Positions 51,815 through 59,395 of a stretch of 64,000 bases of DNA are shown here, one piece after another (the first letter of the stretch is position 1; each line of letters begins with the position of its first letter). The stretch is from Candidatus Bathyarchaeota archaeon (GTDB lineage: Archaea; Thermoproteota; Bathyarchaeia; Bathyarchaeales; Bathycorpusculaceae), in the NCBI GenBank assembly GCA_023488905.1, contig JAMDCQ010000014.1:139199-203198 (forward strand). The letters are read 5' to 3'. A model generated the notes under the pieces. That model did no database searches. It worked only from the letters and a program-made list of their open reading frames with translations, and was not told where the DNA came from. Made by a program: the position numbers and the translations under genes.

Positions 51815-52753
51815 ATGAGGCTATTGAAGGCACAGAACAAGATGCATTTGATTAACTTTAAGGAACTTTCAGGAAAAGAGTTGTCCGAACTGGTTGATTT
51901 AGGCTTAGAAGTCAAACAGAACCCTAAAAAGTACCTTAAAACGTTTTTGGGTAAATCGGCGGCGCTGGTTTTCCAGAAAACCTCCACCCGCACCCGAGTC
52001 TCCTTCGAGGTCGCCATGACACAGCTCGGCGGTCACGCCCTGTTTATTGATTGGAGAAGTACAAACTTTACGTTAGCAGACATAGGCGACGAAATCCAAT
52101 ACCTGTCGCGCAATGTGGATTGTATTATGGCGCGGTTGCTGTACAATGCGGATTTGCTCAAGATGGCGGCTGCATCCCGCGTGCCAGTTATAAATGGCTG
52201 CGACGAGAAATATCACCCCAGCCAAGCCCTCGCCGACCTCATAACCATCAAAGAGAAGCACGGCAAACTCAAAGGCGCAAAACTGGTTTACATAGGCGTC
52301 CACAACAACGTCACCAACAGCTTAATTGAGGGATGCACCAAAACAGGCGTCAAATTAACCACGGTTACGCCGATTTTTAACGAAGCGGCAAGAAATGAGG
52401 AGCTGCTGGCGGAAGCAGAGAAAACGGGGCTCTGGGAAAGCACCTTAGACGTTAAGAAGGCGGTTAAGGACGCGGATTTTGTTTACACTGATACCTGGAT
52501 TGACATGGAATTCTTCACTGACCCCAAGTTCGTCCAAGAAAAAGAGAAGCGCATCAAACTCATGATGCCCTACCAAATTAACGCGCAACTGCTCAAAGGA
52601 TGCGCCCCCTACATCATGCATGACATGCCCATCCACCGCGGCTACGAAATAAGCGCCGAAGCCATCCAAAACCCCAAATCAGTCATCTACGAACAGGCAG
52701 AAAACCGATTATACTCGGCAAAAGCGATCTTTCTAAAGTTGATGGGCGCTTAG
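51815..52753 (+). CDS. Ornithine carbamoyltransferase-like protein
   Basis: A 312-residue transcarbamylase. The carbamoyl-phosphate site is FQKTSTRTRVSFEVAMTQLG, the substrate loops are DEKYHPSQALADLITI and YIGVHNNVTNSLIEG. At the ornithine-side motif the usual HCLPxHRG reads HDMPIHRGYEIS, Cys replaced by Asp. An ATG at 51842 is an alternative start, and a TATA-like AAAGCTTATTAT near 51780 would make the first ATG leaderless. The general fold is certain; whether the substrate is ornithine is less so. Convergent with the WbqC-like gene one base apart. Confidence 0.78.
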   Translation: MRLLKAQNKMHLINFKELSGKELSELVDLGLEVKQNPKKYLKTFLGKSAALVFQKTSTRTRVSFEVAMTQLGGHALFIDWRSTNFTLADIGDEIQYLSRNVDCIMARLLYNADLLKMAAASRVPVINGCDEKYHPSQALADLITIKEKHGKLKGAKLVYIGVHNNVTNSLIEGCTKTGVKLTTVTPIFNEAARNEELLAEAEKTGLWESTLDVKKAVKDADFVYTDTWIDMEFFTDPKFVQEKEKRIKLMMPYQINAQLLKGCAPYIMHDMPIHRGYEISAEAIQNPKSVIYEQAENRLYSAKAIFLKLMGA

Positions 52754-53632
52754 TTAGCTGTTTAGGTAGTTGACGCTGTATTCTGCGCCGTTAACTATCA
52801 CCTTTATGGGTTCCCGCCTGATGTTTAGGATTTCTAGCACTCGTTGTGGCGGATACATCAGCAAAGGGGTTAAGATGGATACTGTTGAGAAGGGCGTCGG
52901 CGGCGTATAGGTCACCAAAGCGATGGTGGATTGGGTGAGGCGCTCATATTTCTGCATGTCCAAGTATTCCATGCTGCCTTTCCCCGCGAGGTAGACAACG
53001 GAACCGTAGTTCGAGAACTGAGAGGCGACCCGTTCGGTTGTGTCGCAGCCTTCTGAACCGTAAGAGATGGATAGGTAGGTTTTGATGCCTAAGATGTCGC
53101 GGAGCCAGAGAATGAGGCGCAGGTTTAGTTCCCAGAGGTACTGATAAGAGAAGAAAATCTCCTTCAACTCACCCTTATAATCGTCCCAGAGGGGGTATTT
53201 GTGGTAGACGTGTTCGAGTTTCCCCCATCGTTCAGCTAAGAGATGAGTTTTGAGTTTTGCCTCCATTATCGAGTTGGTGCTTGATGCTTCGATGGGCAGG
53301 GTGAGCCATCGCCACTGTGTGTCTTTGCCGATTTTGACTCGGTGCTGGTAGCGGTCGCTGTGGCGACTTAGCGGGTCGTAGGGGCAGATGTCCATGACGT
53401 TGGAGTGGTACATGCGATAGAAGAAGCCGGGGTAGGGCAGCAGGGTGGGTTGGTGTCCGCTGAGGATAAGGGTGCCGTCGAGCTGAAGCACCTCAGGTTG
53501 GAGCACTTGCTGAGGTTGAGTTTTAGAAATCGGCGTTGAATCTGACTGTTTTAGGATAACTCGGTTCAAAAAGAAGCCCTTACACCTATTTAGAGGCTGG
53601 AAACCCATATAAGCGTATGAGGTAGCACGCAT
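52754..53632 (-). CDS. WbqC-family protein
   Basis: A 292-residue protein of the WbqC family found in glycan and secondary-metabolite loci. The core starts at SGHQPTLLPYPGFFYRMYHS (near residue 65) with SRHSDRYQHRVKIGKDTQWR and SYGSEGCDTTERVASQFSNY. The N-terminal 55 residues are not typical and a later start is possible. No membrane segment. It ends one base from the transcarbamylase gene. Exact reaction unknown; homologues accompany sugar and amino-sugar synthesis genes. Confidence 0.8.
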   Translation of the reverse strand: MRATSYAYMGFQPLNRCKGFFLNRVILKQSDSTPISKTQPQQVLQPEVLQLDGTLILSGHQPTLLPYPGFFYRMYHSNVMDICPYDPLSRHSDRYQHRVKIGKDTQWRWLTLPIEASSTNSIMEAKLKTHLLAERWGKLEHVYHKYPLWDDYKGELKEIFFSYQYLWELNLRLILWLRDILGIKTYLSISYGSEGCDTTERVASQFSNYGSVVYLAGKGSMEYLDMQKYERLTQSTIALVTYTPPTPFSTVSILTPLLMYPPQRVLEILNIRREPIKVIVNGAEYSVNYLNS

Positions 53633-53644
53633 GCAACCACAAAG

Positions 53645-53697
53645 CCGCTTTAAATAAGGGAGGGGAGGTCAGCGCTGAGAGATCGCGTGATTCTATA
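53645..53697 (-). repeat. R1 repeat, minus-strand copy
   Basis: On the minus strand: GAATCACGCGATCTCTCAGC, overlapping the palindrome TCAGCGCTGA, then CTGACCTCCCCTCCCTTATT and TAAAG at the right end of the box (53648-53660). It is nearly identical to the second half-unit at 26674-26710. It lies between the WbqC-like gene and the SecY operon. Confidence 0.75.
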
Positions 53698-53765
53698 AGC
53701 GGAACTTTCACGCAAAACGCAATAGACGCCACGTTTTCCGTCAGATGTGGTGCGTTTTTCGTGGA

Positions 53766-53815
53766 CATATTAGGATGCAAATATCAGATGTATGCAGAAA
53801 CCTGTAGAGGGATAG
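53766..53815 (+). repeat. R3 repeat, single unit
   Basis: ATATTAGGATGCAAATAT precedes TATGCAGAAACCTGTAGAGG (53791-53810), matching the units at 19418-19440 and 19480-19501. The ATTAGGAT lead is also shared with 19470-19478. Confidence 0.55.
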
Positions 53816-53904
53816 AGCTCTGCGGCGAAACCGTGCGTATAGCGCAAGCGAAAGCCATTAGAAAGGAGGTCTGGTTTGGCTGCCCCAAGCATCTAACGGT
53901 TTCG

Positions 53905-54088
53905 CCTTTTATAGGGGGAGGGGGTCTCTGTGAGAGCAACAACCTCCGCTCAACAGGGCAGTCTGTTCTGCTTGCTGAACCAGCCACAACCAAACAGCAA
54001 CCGCCTAAAGCAGCCAACACCAAAACAGAACGCGGAACCCAAGCCCGTTGGTTGTTGTGTATAGGGTTTTTCGGCAACAACTACTACT
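53905..54088 (-). repeat. R1 box and R2-related unit, minus-strand copy
   Basis: On the minus strand the order from right to left is: hairpin GTTGTTG/CAACAAC with loop CCCTATACA (54081-54051), GGGCTTGGGTT, TTGTGG-CTGGTT-CAGCAA then GCAGAACAG (53989-53966), then TTGTTGCTCTCACAGAGACC and CCCCCTATAAAAGG (53922-53905). It combines the R2-related hairpin with an R1 box downstream instead of upstream. The rest of the 580-bp gap between 53633 and 54212 shows no gene. Confidence 0.7.
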
Positions 54089-54212
54089 AGAAAAATCAAA
54101 CCCAGACCAAAACAGTCTACATACACTTAGAAAAACGCAGAAAAAACCTAAACTCCATTATCAAAGGGAACCAAGAAAATAGAAAAAGAAGAGAACCCAA
54201 CTAAGGGTTAGC

Positions 54213-55628
54213 TTATTCGCCCAGTATTTTTCTGAACGCGGGGAACATTTCTGCCGCGCGTTCACGCATCAGCAACTCGTAGTATTGGTAGATGATGCCC
54301 ACGCTGAGCAGGATACCGGTGCCTGTGCCGAAAGCGCCCAAAAAGTCGCTCAGACCAGCCACTAAACCGACGATTATACCGCCGAGTACTGTGACGACTG
54401 GGATGTAGCGTTTGAGAATTTGCTCGATGGGGCGTTCGCTGCGCCGGTAACCGGGAATCTGCATGCCGCTGTCCATAAGTTGCTTGGCGACTTTAGTGGG
54501 GCCTAATCCGCCGACTTCCAGCCAAATAAGCGAGAAGACAGCACAGAAAGCCACGATGATACCCAAGTATGCGGCTGCGCGAAGTGGGTCAGCGGCGACT
54601 GCTTGAAGGCTATGAGGTGAAGTTACCAAATACGCTAAGCCCCCAACTGGAACCACATTGGTAGAGTTGCCAGATACCGTTACGTTATAGTCTCCTACGA
54701 TTTGGAAGAACAAGTTCGTACCAGGCGCAGGTTGACCCATTTGGCTCCAGAGCAATTGCGTAAAGAAGTAAACGTTAGCAAACAATGCTGAAGCGAAGAT
54801 GACTGGCAGGTTGCTGACGTAGAGCAACTTGATTGGGTATCGGCTGCGGAAACCTTTGTAGCCTGCATAGCTCATGGGCAACTCGATTCTGACGCCCTGC
54901 AGGTAGATTACTACAAGGAACACGACTATGGTGGCGATGAAACCCAGCAAAGAGGGATAGACACCACTGCCGAATACCCATTCAACAGAGGTCATGGCTC
55001 CACCGAGGAATTGCTGGAGCGCACCGAAGAACAGACCCGTTTGCGGGTTGAAAGTGTTCCAAACGATGGTTTGGGCGACACCTGCCATGATGAAGAGACT
55101 GATACCACTGCCTAATCCCCAGCCCTTCTGGACTAATTCATCCATTAACATAACGATTATGCCTGCGGCTATTAGCTGGAAGAAAATCGCCAGCATAACG
55201 GGTACACCTATTGCACCGTACATGCCGCTTATGATGTAGGCGCCTGCTTGAACGCCCGTTAAGACTATGCTGAAGACTTTGCTGGCGGAGGTGAAGAGTC
55301 CTCTGTCTTCAGGGTTAGATAAGTCGCATTTTATGATGCTGGAGCCTGCGAGTAATTGCAGAATTAAACCTGCAGTGACGATGGGGCCGATACCGAGCTC
55401 CATAAGTGTGCCTTGGTTAGAGGCGAAGATAACACGTAATGCACCGAACCTGTCTTGGGCATCAGAGCTTATGCCGTAGAGTGGGGTTTCGGTCATTACA
55501 AGGAAAACAACTAGGACAAGTGCGGTCCAGAAGATTTTTTCGTTAAAGCTAACTTTGCGTCCAGGCTTTTTGATTTCAGGTAAAACTCGGCCTATTGGTT
55601 TAAAGAGGCTGAGAAATCTTCCGGCCAT
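54213..55628 (-). CDS. secY: Preprotein translocase subunit SecY
   Basis: A 471-residue ten-span channel protein that, with SecE (50.7 kb) and SecG/Sec-beta, passes signal-peptide proteins across the membrane. Helices and loops match archaeal SecY: LFKPIGRVLPEIKKPGRKVS at the cytoplasmic N-terminus, helix 2 plug area near AGSSIIKCDLSNPEDRG, ATIVVFLVVIYLQGVRIELP and SYAGYKGFRSRYPIKLLYVS, and a late helix ending near the C-terminus with RERAAEMFPAFRKILGE. It is the last gene of the Hsp20-uL15-SecY group. Confidence 0.95.
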   Translation of the reverse strand: MAGRFLSLFKPIGRVLPEIKKPGRKVSFNEKIFWTALVLVVFLVMTETPLYGISSDAQDRFGALRVIFASNQGTLMELGIGPIVTAGLILQLLAGSSIIKCDLSNPEDRGLFTSASKVFSIVLTGVQAGAYIISGMYGAIGVPVMLAIFFQLIAAGIIVMLMDELVQKGWGLGSGISLFIMAGVAQTIVWNTFNPQTGLFFGALQQFLGGAMTSVEWVFGSGVYPSLLGFIATIVVFLVVIYLQGVRIELPMSYAGYKGFRSRYPIKLLYVSNLPVIFASALFANVYFFTQLLWSQMGQPAPGTNLFFQIVGDYNVTVSGNSTNVVPVGGLAYLVTSPHSLQAVAADPLRAAAYLGIIVAFCAVFSLIWLEVGGLGPTKVAKQLMDSGMQIPGYRRSERPIEQILKRYIPVVTVLGGIIVGLVAGLSDFLGAFGTGTGILLSVGIIYQYYELLMRERAAEMFPAFRKILGE

Positions 55629-55636
55629 TCAGCAGC

Positions 55637-56059
55637 TTACTCCTCGGAGACTTCTACTTCTGCTTCTGGGAGTACAAGTTTTCCGCCTGCAGCTTCGATT
55701 TTTTGCTGGGCGGATTTTGAGGCTGCTGGAACTTGGATGGTTAAGGCTTTGGTGATTTTGCCTGTTCCAAGGAGTTTGGTGTAGCCGAGTTCGGTGAGGT
55801 TGATGCTGCTGCCTGCGGCAAGTTGGTCGAGTTTGTGTAGGTTGATGGTGTTTTCGATTCGATGTTTACTCTGTGGAGAGGTGAAGCCGCTTTTTCCAAA
55901 GTAACTTTTGTCGCTTGTTACGACTTTACTCCAAAGGTGCTTGTGGCGTCCGACTTTGCGGTTGCCTTTGCTACCTGAATCGCGGTGTTGTCCAATTCTT
56001 CCGTAACCTTGAGTTCTTGAGCCTCTGAATTTTCGTATTTTTCTTAGTTTATGGGGCAT
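55637..56059 (-). CDS. rpl15: Ribosomal protein uL15
   Basis: A 140-residue protein of the large subunit. The Gly-rich N-terminus (KLRKIRKFRGSRTQGYGRIG) and HRDSGSKGNRKVGRHKHLWS are typical, and it ends with an acidic tail (LPEAEVEVSEE). The ATG lies 8 bp inside the end of the Hsp20 frame, so its translation is tied to that gene. It is separated from uL30 by about 2.8 kb, unlike the usual contiguous spc order. Confidence 0.92.
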   Translation of the reverse strand: MPHKLRKIRKFRGSRTQGYGRIGQHRDSGSKGNRKVGRHKHLWSKVVTSDKSYFGKSGFTSPQSKHRIENTINLHKLDQLAAGSSINLTELGYTKLLGTGKITKALTIQVPAASKSAQQKIEAAGGKLVLPEAEVEVSEE

Positions 56060-56474
56060 GTTGATCTGCTTTTCCTAATACTGTTGATTCAGCTTTTTTA
56101 AGTTTGATTTCTAGCACGCCGTTCTTGTATTTCGTGTGCGTTTCGTCTGGAATGACTACCTTCGGTAAATTTAAACTTTTATAGTATCGGCGTTCTTTTG
56201 ATTTGGCTGACAGCGTGATTTTTTGATCTTTCACATTAATCTTGAAGGTTTCCTTATTAAAGCCTGCGATTTCAGCTATGATTGTGATGTTGTTGTTGTC
56301 TTGGAAAATGTCGATTAGGGGTTTGGGTTCCTCAAACTTTTTCTTGGCGTAACTGCTGGATGTGCGGAAATTGGGTATCGCACTTTTCGCCTTCGGGGTG
56401 GTTTTAGATTTTTTTGTTTCCCCTAAATCTTTAAGGTCTAACCATTTACGGTTCTTATTGCTTCTTCTCCATTT
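56049..56474 (-). CDS. Small heat-shock protein (Hsp20), start codon not found
   Basis: About 141 codons encode a Hsp20/alpha-crystallin protein: KWRRSNKNRKWLDLKDLGET, a Pro/Thr/Ser-rich linker, then DIFQDNNNITIIAEIAGFNK and the C-terminal NGVLEIKLKKAE with an IxV-like end. A strong RBS (GGAGGGGG at 56490-56498) lies upstream, but no ATG, GTG or TTG is in frame; the ATG at 56472 and GTG near 56480 lie in other frames. A one-base indel at the 5' end or a non-standard start would explain it. Its stop overlaps the uL15 start. Confidence 0.7.
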   Translation of the reverse strand, partial: KWRRSNKNRKWLDLKDLGETKKSKTTPKAKSAIPNFRTSSSYAKKKFEEPKPLIDIFQDNNNITIIAEIAGFNKETFKINVKDQKITLSAKSKERRYYKSLNLPKVVIPDETHTKYKNGVLEIKLKKAESTVLGKADQHAP

Positions 56475-56635
56475 TGCACTCGTGTGATGTCCCCCTCCAG
56501 ATTAACGCATCTCTATGAAGCCATTATAAAACGTATCGCACATAAAGGGTTAGAAAATCCCTGACGAACACACCGCAGTTTAATGCTAAAACTAGCGAAC
56601 GGGTTGGCGCTGGCAGATGCGATTTTTTTTCGATA

Positions 56636-57125
56636 CCCCCTTATATAAAGGATAGATGTTTGTTGGAGAGGGAATGTAGAGTAGGCAAGCACTTGGCAGT
56701 GTTGAAATGTAACTTGTGTTTGTTTGTGCAGGTTCCTAGGTGTTCTTATGCGATTGTAGCTGAAAAAATAGGGGACTTGTTGAAAGCGGTTTTGTTGCTT
56801 TCACAGAGAACTCGTCCTTGTCTATGGAGGATGCCAAGCGGCGGGTTTTTGGGTTGCCGTGAAGCAACGAATAGAAATGCTGAACTCGCGGTTGTTAATA
56901 TTGACAGAGGGATTTGCGTAAATTATATAACACAAAACCGCCTAATCACTGTCTGAGGATAAGAGCCAAAAAAAGTTCGCAGGCTAACGCAGGTCAAAGC
57001 TCGAGGCAGGCAGCAGCCAAGCGACAAATCAAACTAACCAGCCAATAGCAACTGATCCTCTTAAGCGATCTGAAAGAAAATGAAGGGAGAAAGGAAATCG
57101 ACTCTTGTCCTCTCCCTCCTTTTTC
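56636..57125 (+). ncRNA. Candidate non-coding RNA gene with R1-type promoter
   Basis: CCCCCTTATATAAAGG (56636-56651) could be a TATA box for a transcript starting near 56670. It would end at the hairpin AGGGAGA (57084-57090) / TCTCCCT (57111-57117) followed by T5. Near the 3' half, arms GAGGAT (56954-56959) and ATCCTC (57055-57060) enclose CAGGTCAAAGCTCG then GCAGCAGCCAAG, which recalls the conserved 5' GGTCA and 3' AGCAGCC of SRP helix 8, but the GGAA/GNRA loop expected between them is absent. It is not confidently SRP RNA; a structured RNA is possible. Confidence 0.35.
57084..57124 (+). terminator. Hairpin plus T-run
   Basis: Seven-base arms AGGGAGA and TCTCCCT are separated by 20 bases and followed by CC and five T. 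It would end the candidate RNA upstream or terminate readthrough from either direction. Confidence 0.5.
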
Positions 57126-57177
57126 CTATACAAAGAGCGTTTTATTGCTTTGCCGCTAGCCCCTCCCCTTATTTAAC
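57109..57177 (+). repeat. R1-like box before R2 copy 3
   Basis: A pyrimidine-rich CCTCTCCCTCC, TCCTATACAAAGAGCG, TTTTATTGCTTTGCCGC and CCCCTCCCCTTATTTAA (57161-57176) form a degenerate R1 unit ending at the R2 left end. Confidence 0.6.
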
Positions 57178-57351
57178 AGTAGTTCAAAAATTAATCTTGG
57201 AAGATGCAGGGGACCCCTCTTATTTCATCTTCTTCCAGCAGACTTGGCTAATGTCTGCTTTTTTGCGTCTGCGTATGTGTCTTGTTGCAGGCTGGTTGTG
57301 GCGAATTCCGCAAGCAGAACAAACAAAACAGAGGCATTTTGATCTACCGTT
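57175..57351 (+). repeat. R2 repeat element, 177 bp, copy 3
   Basis: Ends are AACAGTAGTTCAAAA (57175-57189) and TTTTGATCTACCGTT (57337-57351), inverted at 13 of 15 positions. Inside are ATTTCATCTTCTTCCAGC, CTGCTTTTTTGCGTCTGC and the hairpin TTGTGG-CGAATT-CCGCAA (57296-57313), where one G-U pair replaces the G-C found in copy 2. GCAGAACAAAC follows. Confidence 0.78.
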
Positions 57352-57520
57352 AAAGCATAAAAGGGTCATCAGATGCGCTAAACGCACCCAGCGATGCGCT
57401 TTGCGTGGCGTCTGTTGCGATTTCCGTGAATTCCGCCCGCATTCAACCACAACCCAACCCTAATAAAAAATTTACACAACAAAACATTACAGAAAATGCC
57501 TTTTACAACCAACTAAAGCT

Positions 57521-57550
57521 CATGTTGAAAACCACGCGACCTCTCCCTCC
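57521..57550 (+). repeat. R1 half-unit
   Basis: CATGTTGAAAACCACGCGAC and CTCTCCCTCC match 2953-2976 in the first R1 cluster at all but one position. A complete box is not attached. Confidence 0.6.
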
Positions 57551-57664
57551 AATAAAAAAGCTGAATTTTAAATTGAGACTTCAAGCCGGGTTTGCTGGGG
57601 TTTCTGGATTGCTTTCTTCAAAGAGAAAGATAAATGCTAACAATACGATGAATGTAGACGCCGC

Positions 57665-57982
57665 TTAGAGTTCGGGAACGTCGTCGAATTGGTCGACTGG
57701 TTTGTTCTCGGCGTCTGTGCGCAGGTAATCCACGCCGTTAATCGTTACTAGATGCACATCTTGACCTTTGCGCCATTTCTCCATTGCAGTCCTAAACACT
57801 GTAGAGTAGGTAACGCCTTTTTTTATGTTGGCGATAACTTCGTCTCTTGAAACTATGGCGGTTTCACTCACCATGTTGCCGAAATCTGAGTGTACCTCAA
57901 GAGATTCTATGCGGTTCTGGCTAGGATGTGTTCGTACCGCGGATACAAGGAAATCTGCCCACTTCTGCAAACGTGTCACCAA
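57665..57982 (-). CDS. DUF3892 domain protein
   Basis: A 105-residue protein of the DUF3892 family. The family core is ETAIVSRDEVIANIKKGVTY, KWRKGQDVHLVTINGVDYLR and ENKPVDQFDDVPEL near the end. It is small and beta-rich with no signal peptide. DUF3892 genes are often associated with stress or phage-like contexts, though their role is unknown. It stands alone in the island that interrupts the ribosomal operon. Confidence 0.75.
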   Translation of the reverse strand: MVTRLQKWADFLVSAVRTHPSQNRIESLEVHSDFGNMVSETAIVSRDEVIANIKKGVTYSTVFRTAMEKWRKGQDVHLVTINGVDYLRTDAENKPVDQFDDVPEL

Positions 57983-58172
57983 GCCCGATGATACTTAAAG
58001 TATTATTTAATGTTTTTTGCATAATAAATTGACATTACAATCGCAAGTTTGAAGCAGAGCGAACAAATCTTCAACTTTTAATCATAAACAATTCAAGCCA
58101 GAAGAGAGAGGGGTTGCATGTCATAATCTTTAAGTGAAATAAGTATGGTTCACTGTTTGGAAGGGAGAATAT

Positions 58173-58826
58173 TTGAGGGGAAAACAGATTGCGATAGGAT
58201 TAATCCTCACGCTAAGCGTTGTTTTACTCTGTTACAGCTTATACATCGGGGTTATGATTGGTGCTGACTGGTATGGCAAAGACTCTGAATTCCAGTGGCA
58301 CATGAACAACTACATTGTTATGGATGCAAAATACGCGTATAGCATCTTTGGGTTGGCTACGATGGCGATCGGCGGTTTAGCCACAGGGTTAGCAATGGCA
58401 GCCTTTTTCATTGTAACTAAAACCAAAAAACACATCCTCATGTTGGTAACAGCTTTCTTTGTTGCCATCGCCATGTCTGGACTCGGCTTTAACACACTTG
58501 ACTTCATGCTGGGCAGCTTCTACTGGACCAACATGACTTATCCTCCACCGGTGCAGGTGCCAGTTTTCGGTGCAGTGGATGTTTGGAATTTCTATTTCTT
58601 CTTCTTTGTCGTGCCACTATGGTTCAGCGGTTTTCTCATGGGTTCAGCAGCATCGTACTATGCATATGTGGTTCAGCCCAAACAGGCCGCGACAGCATAC
58701 GTAGCCAACAAAAACTTTGGCAAAATGATTGCTCAGGCATCACTGCATAAAGATTACTTGGCAGAATCCAAAGCATTCTCGGTAACCAGAAAGATAATTA
58801 AAGAAAACTTTGATAACATCAACTAA
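58173..58826 (+). CDS. Four-helix membrane protein of unknown function
   Basis: A 217-residue protein with four membrane helices: about residues 7-27, 58-80, 90-110 and 140-164, and a C-terminal hydrophilic tail. TTG start behind GGGAG. No motif recognised. It is the only plus-strand gene between the two halves of the ribosomal operon, and its position in the island makes it a candidate later insertion. Confidence 0.6.
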   Translation: MRGKQIAIGLILTLSVVLLCYSLYIGVMIGADWYGKDSEFQWHMNNYIVMDAKYAYSIFGLATMAIGGLATGLAMAAFFIVTKTKKHILMLVTAFFVAIAMSGLGFNTLDFMLGSFYWTNMTYPPPVQVPVFGAVDVWNFYFFFFVVPLWFSGFLMGSAASYYAYVVQPKQAATAYVANKNFGKMIAQASLHKDYLAESKAFSVTRKIIKENFDNIN

Positions 58827-58901
58827 GTTTTTCTATTTTTTAGAATAAGCCTAAAATGAAATTGACAAAAGAAGATTGAATTAAAATTTGGGAACGCAGG
58901 T

Positions 58902-59393
58902 TTAAACCATGCGTTTGACGAGGTCGTTGATGGCTTCGCCGCGGTAACCCGCTTCGCCGCCTGCACGATAGGAGTTTTTGGTTTGGCCTTTGTAGCCTTT
59001 GCGTGGCGGATGCAACTTGAAGCGTGGTTCGACACCTTCGATTTTGCTGTAGACAGCTTTGCAGTTGACTATGGCTTCTGCGAGGTCTTCGATGTTTTTG
59101 AATCCGGCTTTCTGGGCGAATTCTTCGCTGAGTTTTTTTTGACCTGCTAAGCGTCCGCGTTTTGTAAGCATAGCTGTGACTGTTTCTTTTGTTGGTTCGC
59201 CCCAAGTGACATAGTTGTTTACGCGTTGGAGCATGCCTTTGTAGGCTGGTCTGCTGTCGATGATGACTGCGTGGTTAGTGTGTGTTAATCGGAGCAGTTC
59301 GAGGGTTTCGCGGGCTTCCTTCATTGCGCTGACGGTGCCGCGGACTCGCACTACTACGAGACATTTGCATTCTTCTGTTTTCTGTTGTGACAT
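58902..59393 (-). CDS. rpl30: Ribosomal protein uL30
   Basis: A 163-residue archaeal-type L30 (with C-terminal extension). The core is KCLVVVRVRGTVSAMKEARE, ELLRLTHTNHAVIIDSRPAY and the extension AGFKNIEDLAEAIVNCKAVY, PPRKGYKGQTKNSYRAGGEA. ATG 59393 is preferred to TTG 59408 because GGGTGAAG lies seven bases before it. It ends the contiguous spc operon in this genome. Confidence 0.93.
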   Translation of the reverse strand: MSQQKTEECKCLVVVRVRGTVSAMKEARETLELLRLTHTNHAVIIDSRPAYKGMLQRVNNYVTWGEPTKETVTAMLTKRGRLAGQKKLSEEFAQKAGFKNIEDLAEAIVNCKAVYSKIEGVEPRFKLHPPRKGYKGQTKNSYRAGGEAGYRGEAINDLVKRMV

Positions 59394-59395
59394 GT

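Larger units (their letters stand above)
56502..57664. other. Repeat-rich gene-free region between uL15/Hsp20 and DUF3892
   Basis: This 1.16-kb stretch holds an R1 box at 56636, a possible RNA gene to 57125, an R1-like stretch at 57109-57177, an R2 element at 57175 and a half-unit at 57521. Two open frames of 75-100 codons have no RBS and overlap the repeats, so I regard them as non-coding. Confidence 0.6.

Noticed and set aside
56660..56956. Plus-strand open frame of 98 codons
   Set aside because: No ribosome binding site, overlaps repeat sequence, and composition does not resemble a protein; judged non-coding.
57405..57668. Plus-strand open frame of 87 codons near the DUF3892 gene
   Set aside because: Starts inside repeat material and runs into the convergent gene; no RBS and no recognisable motif.
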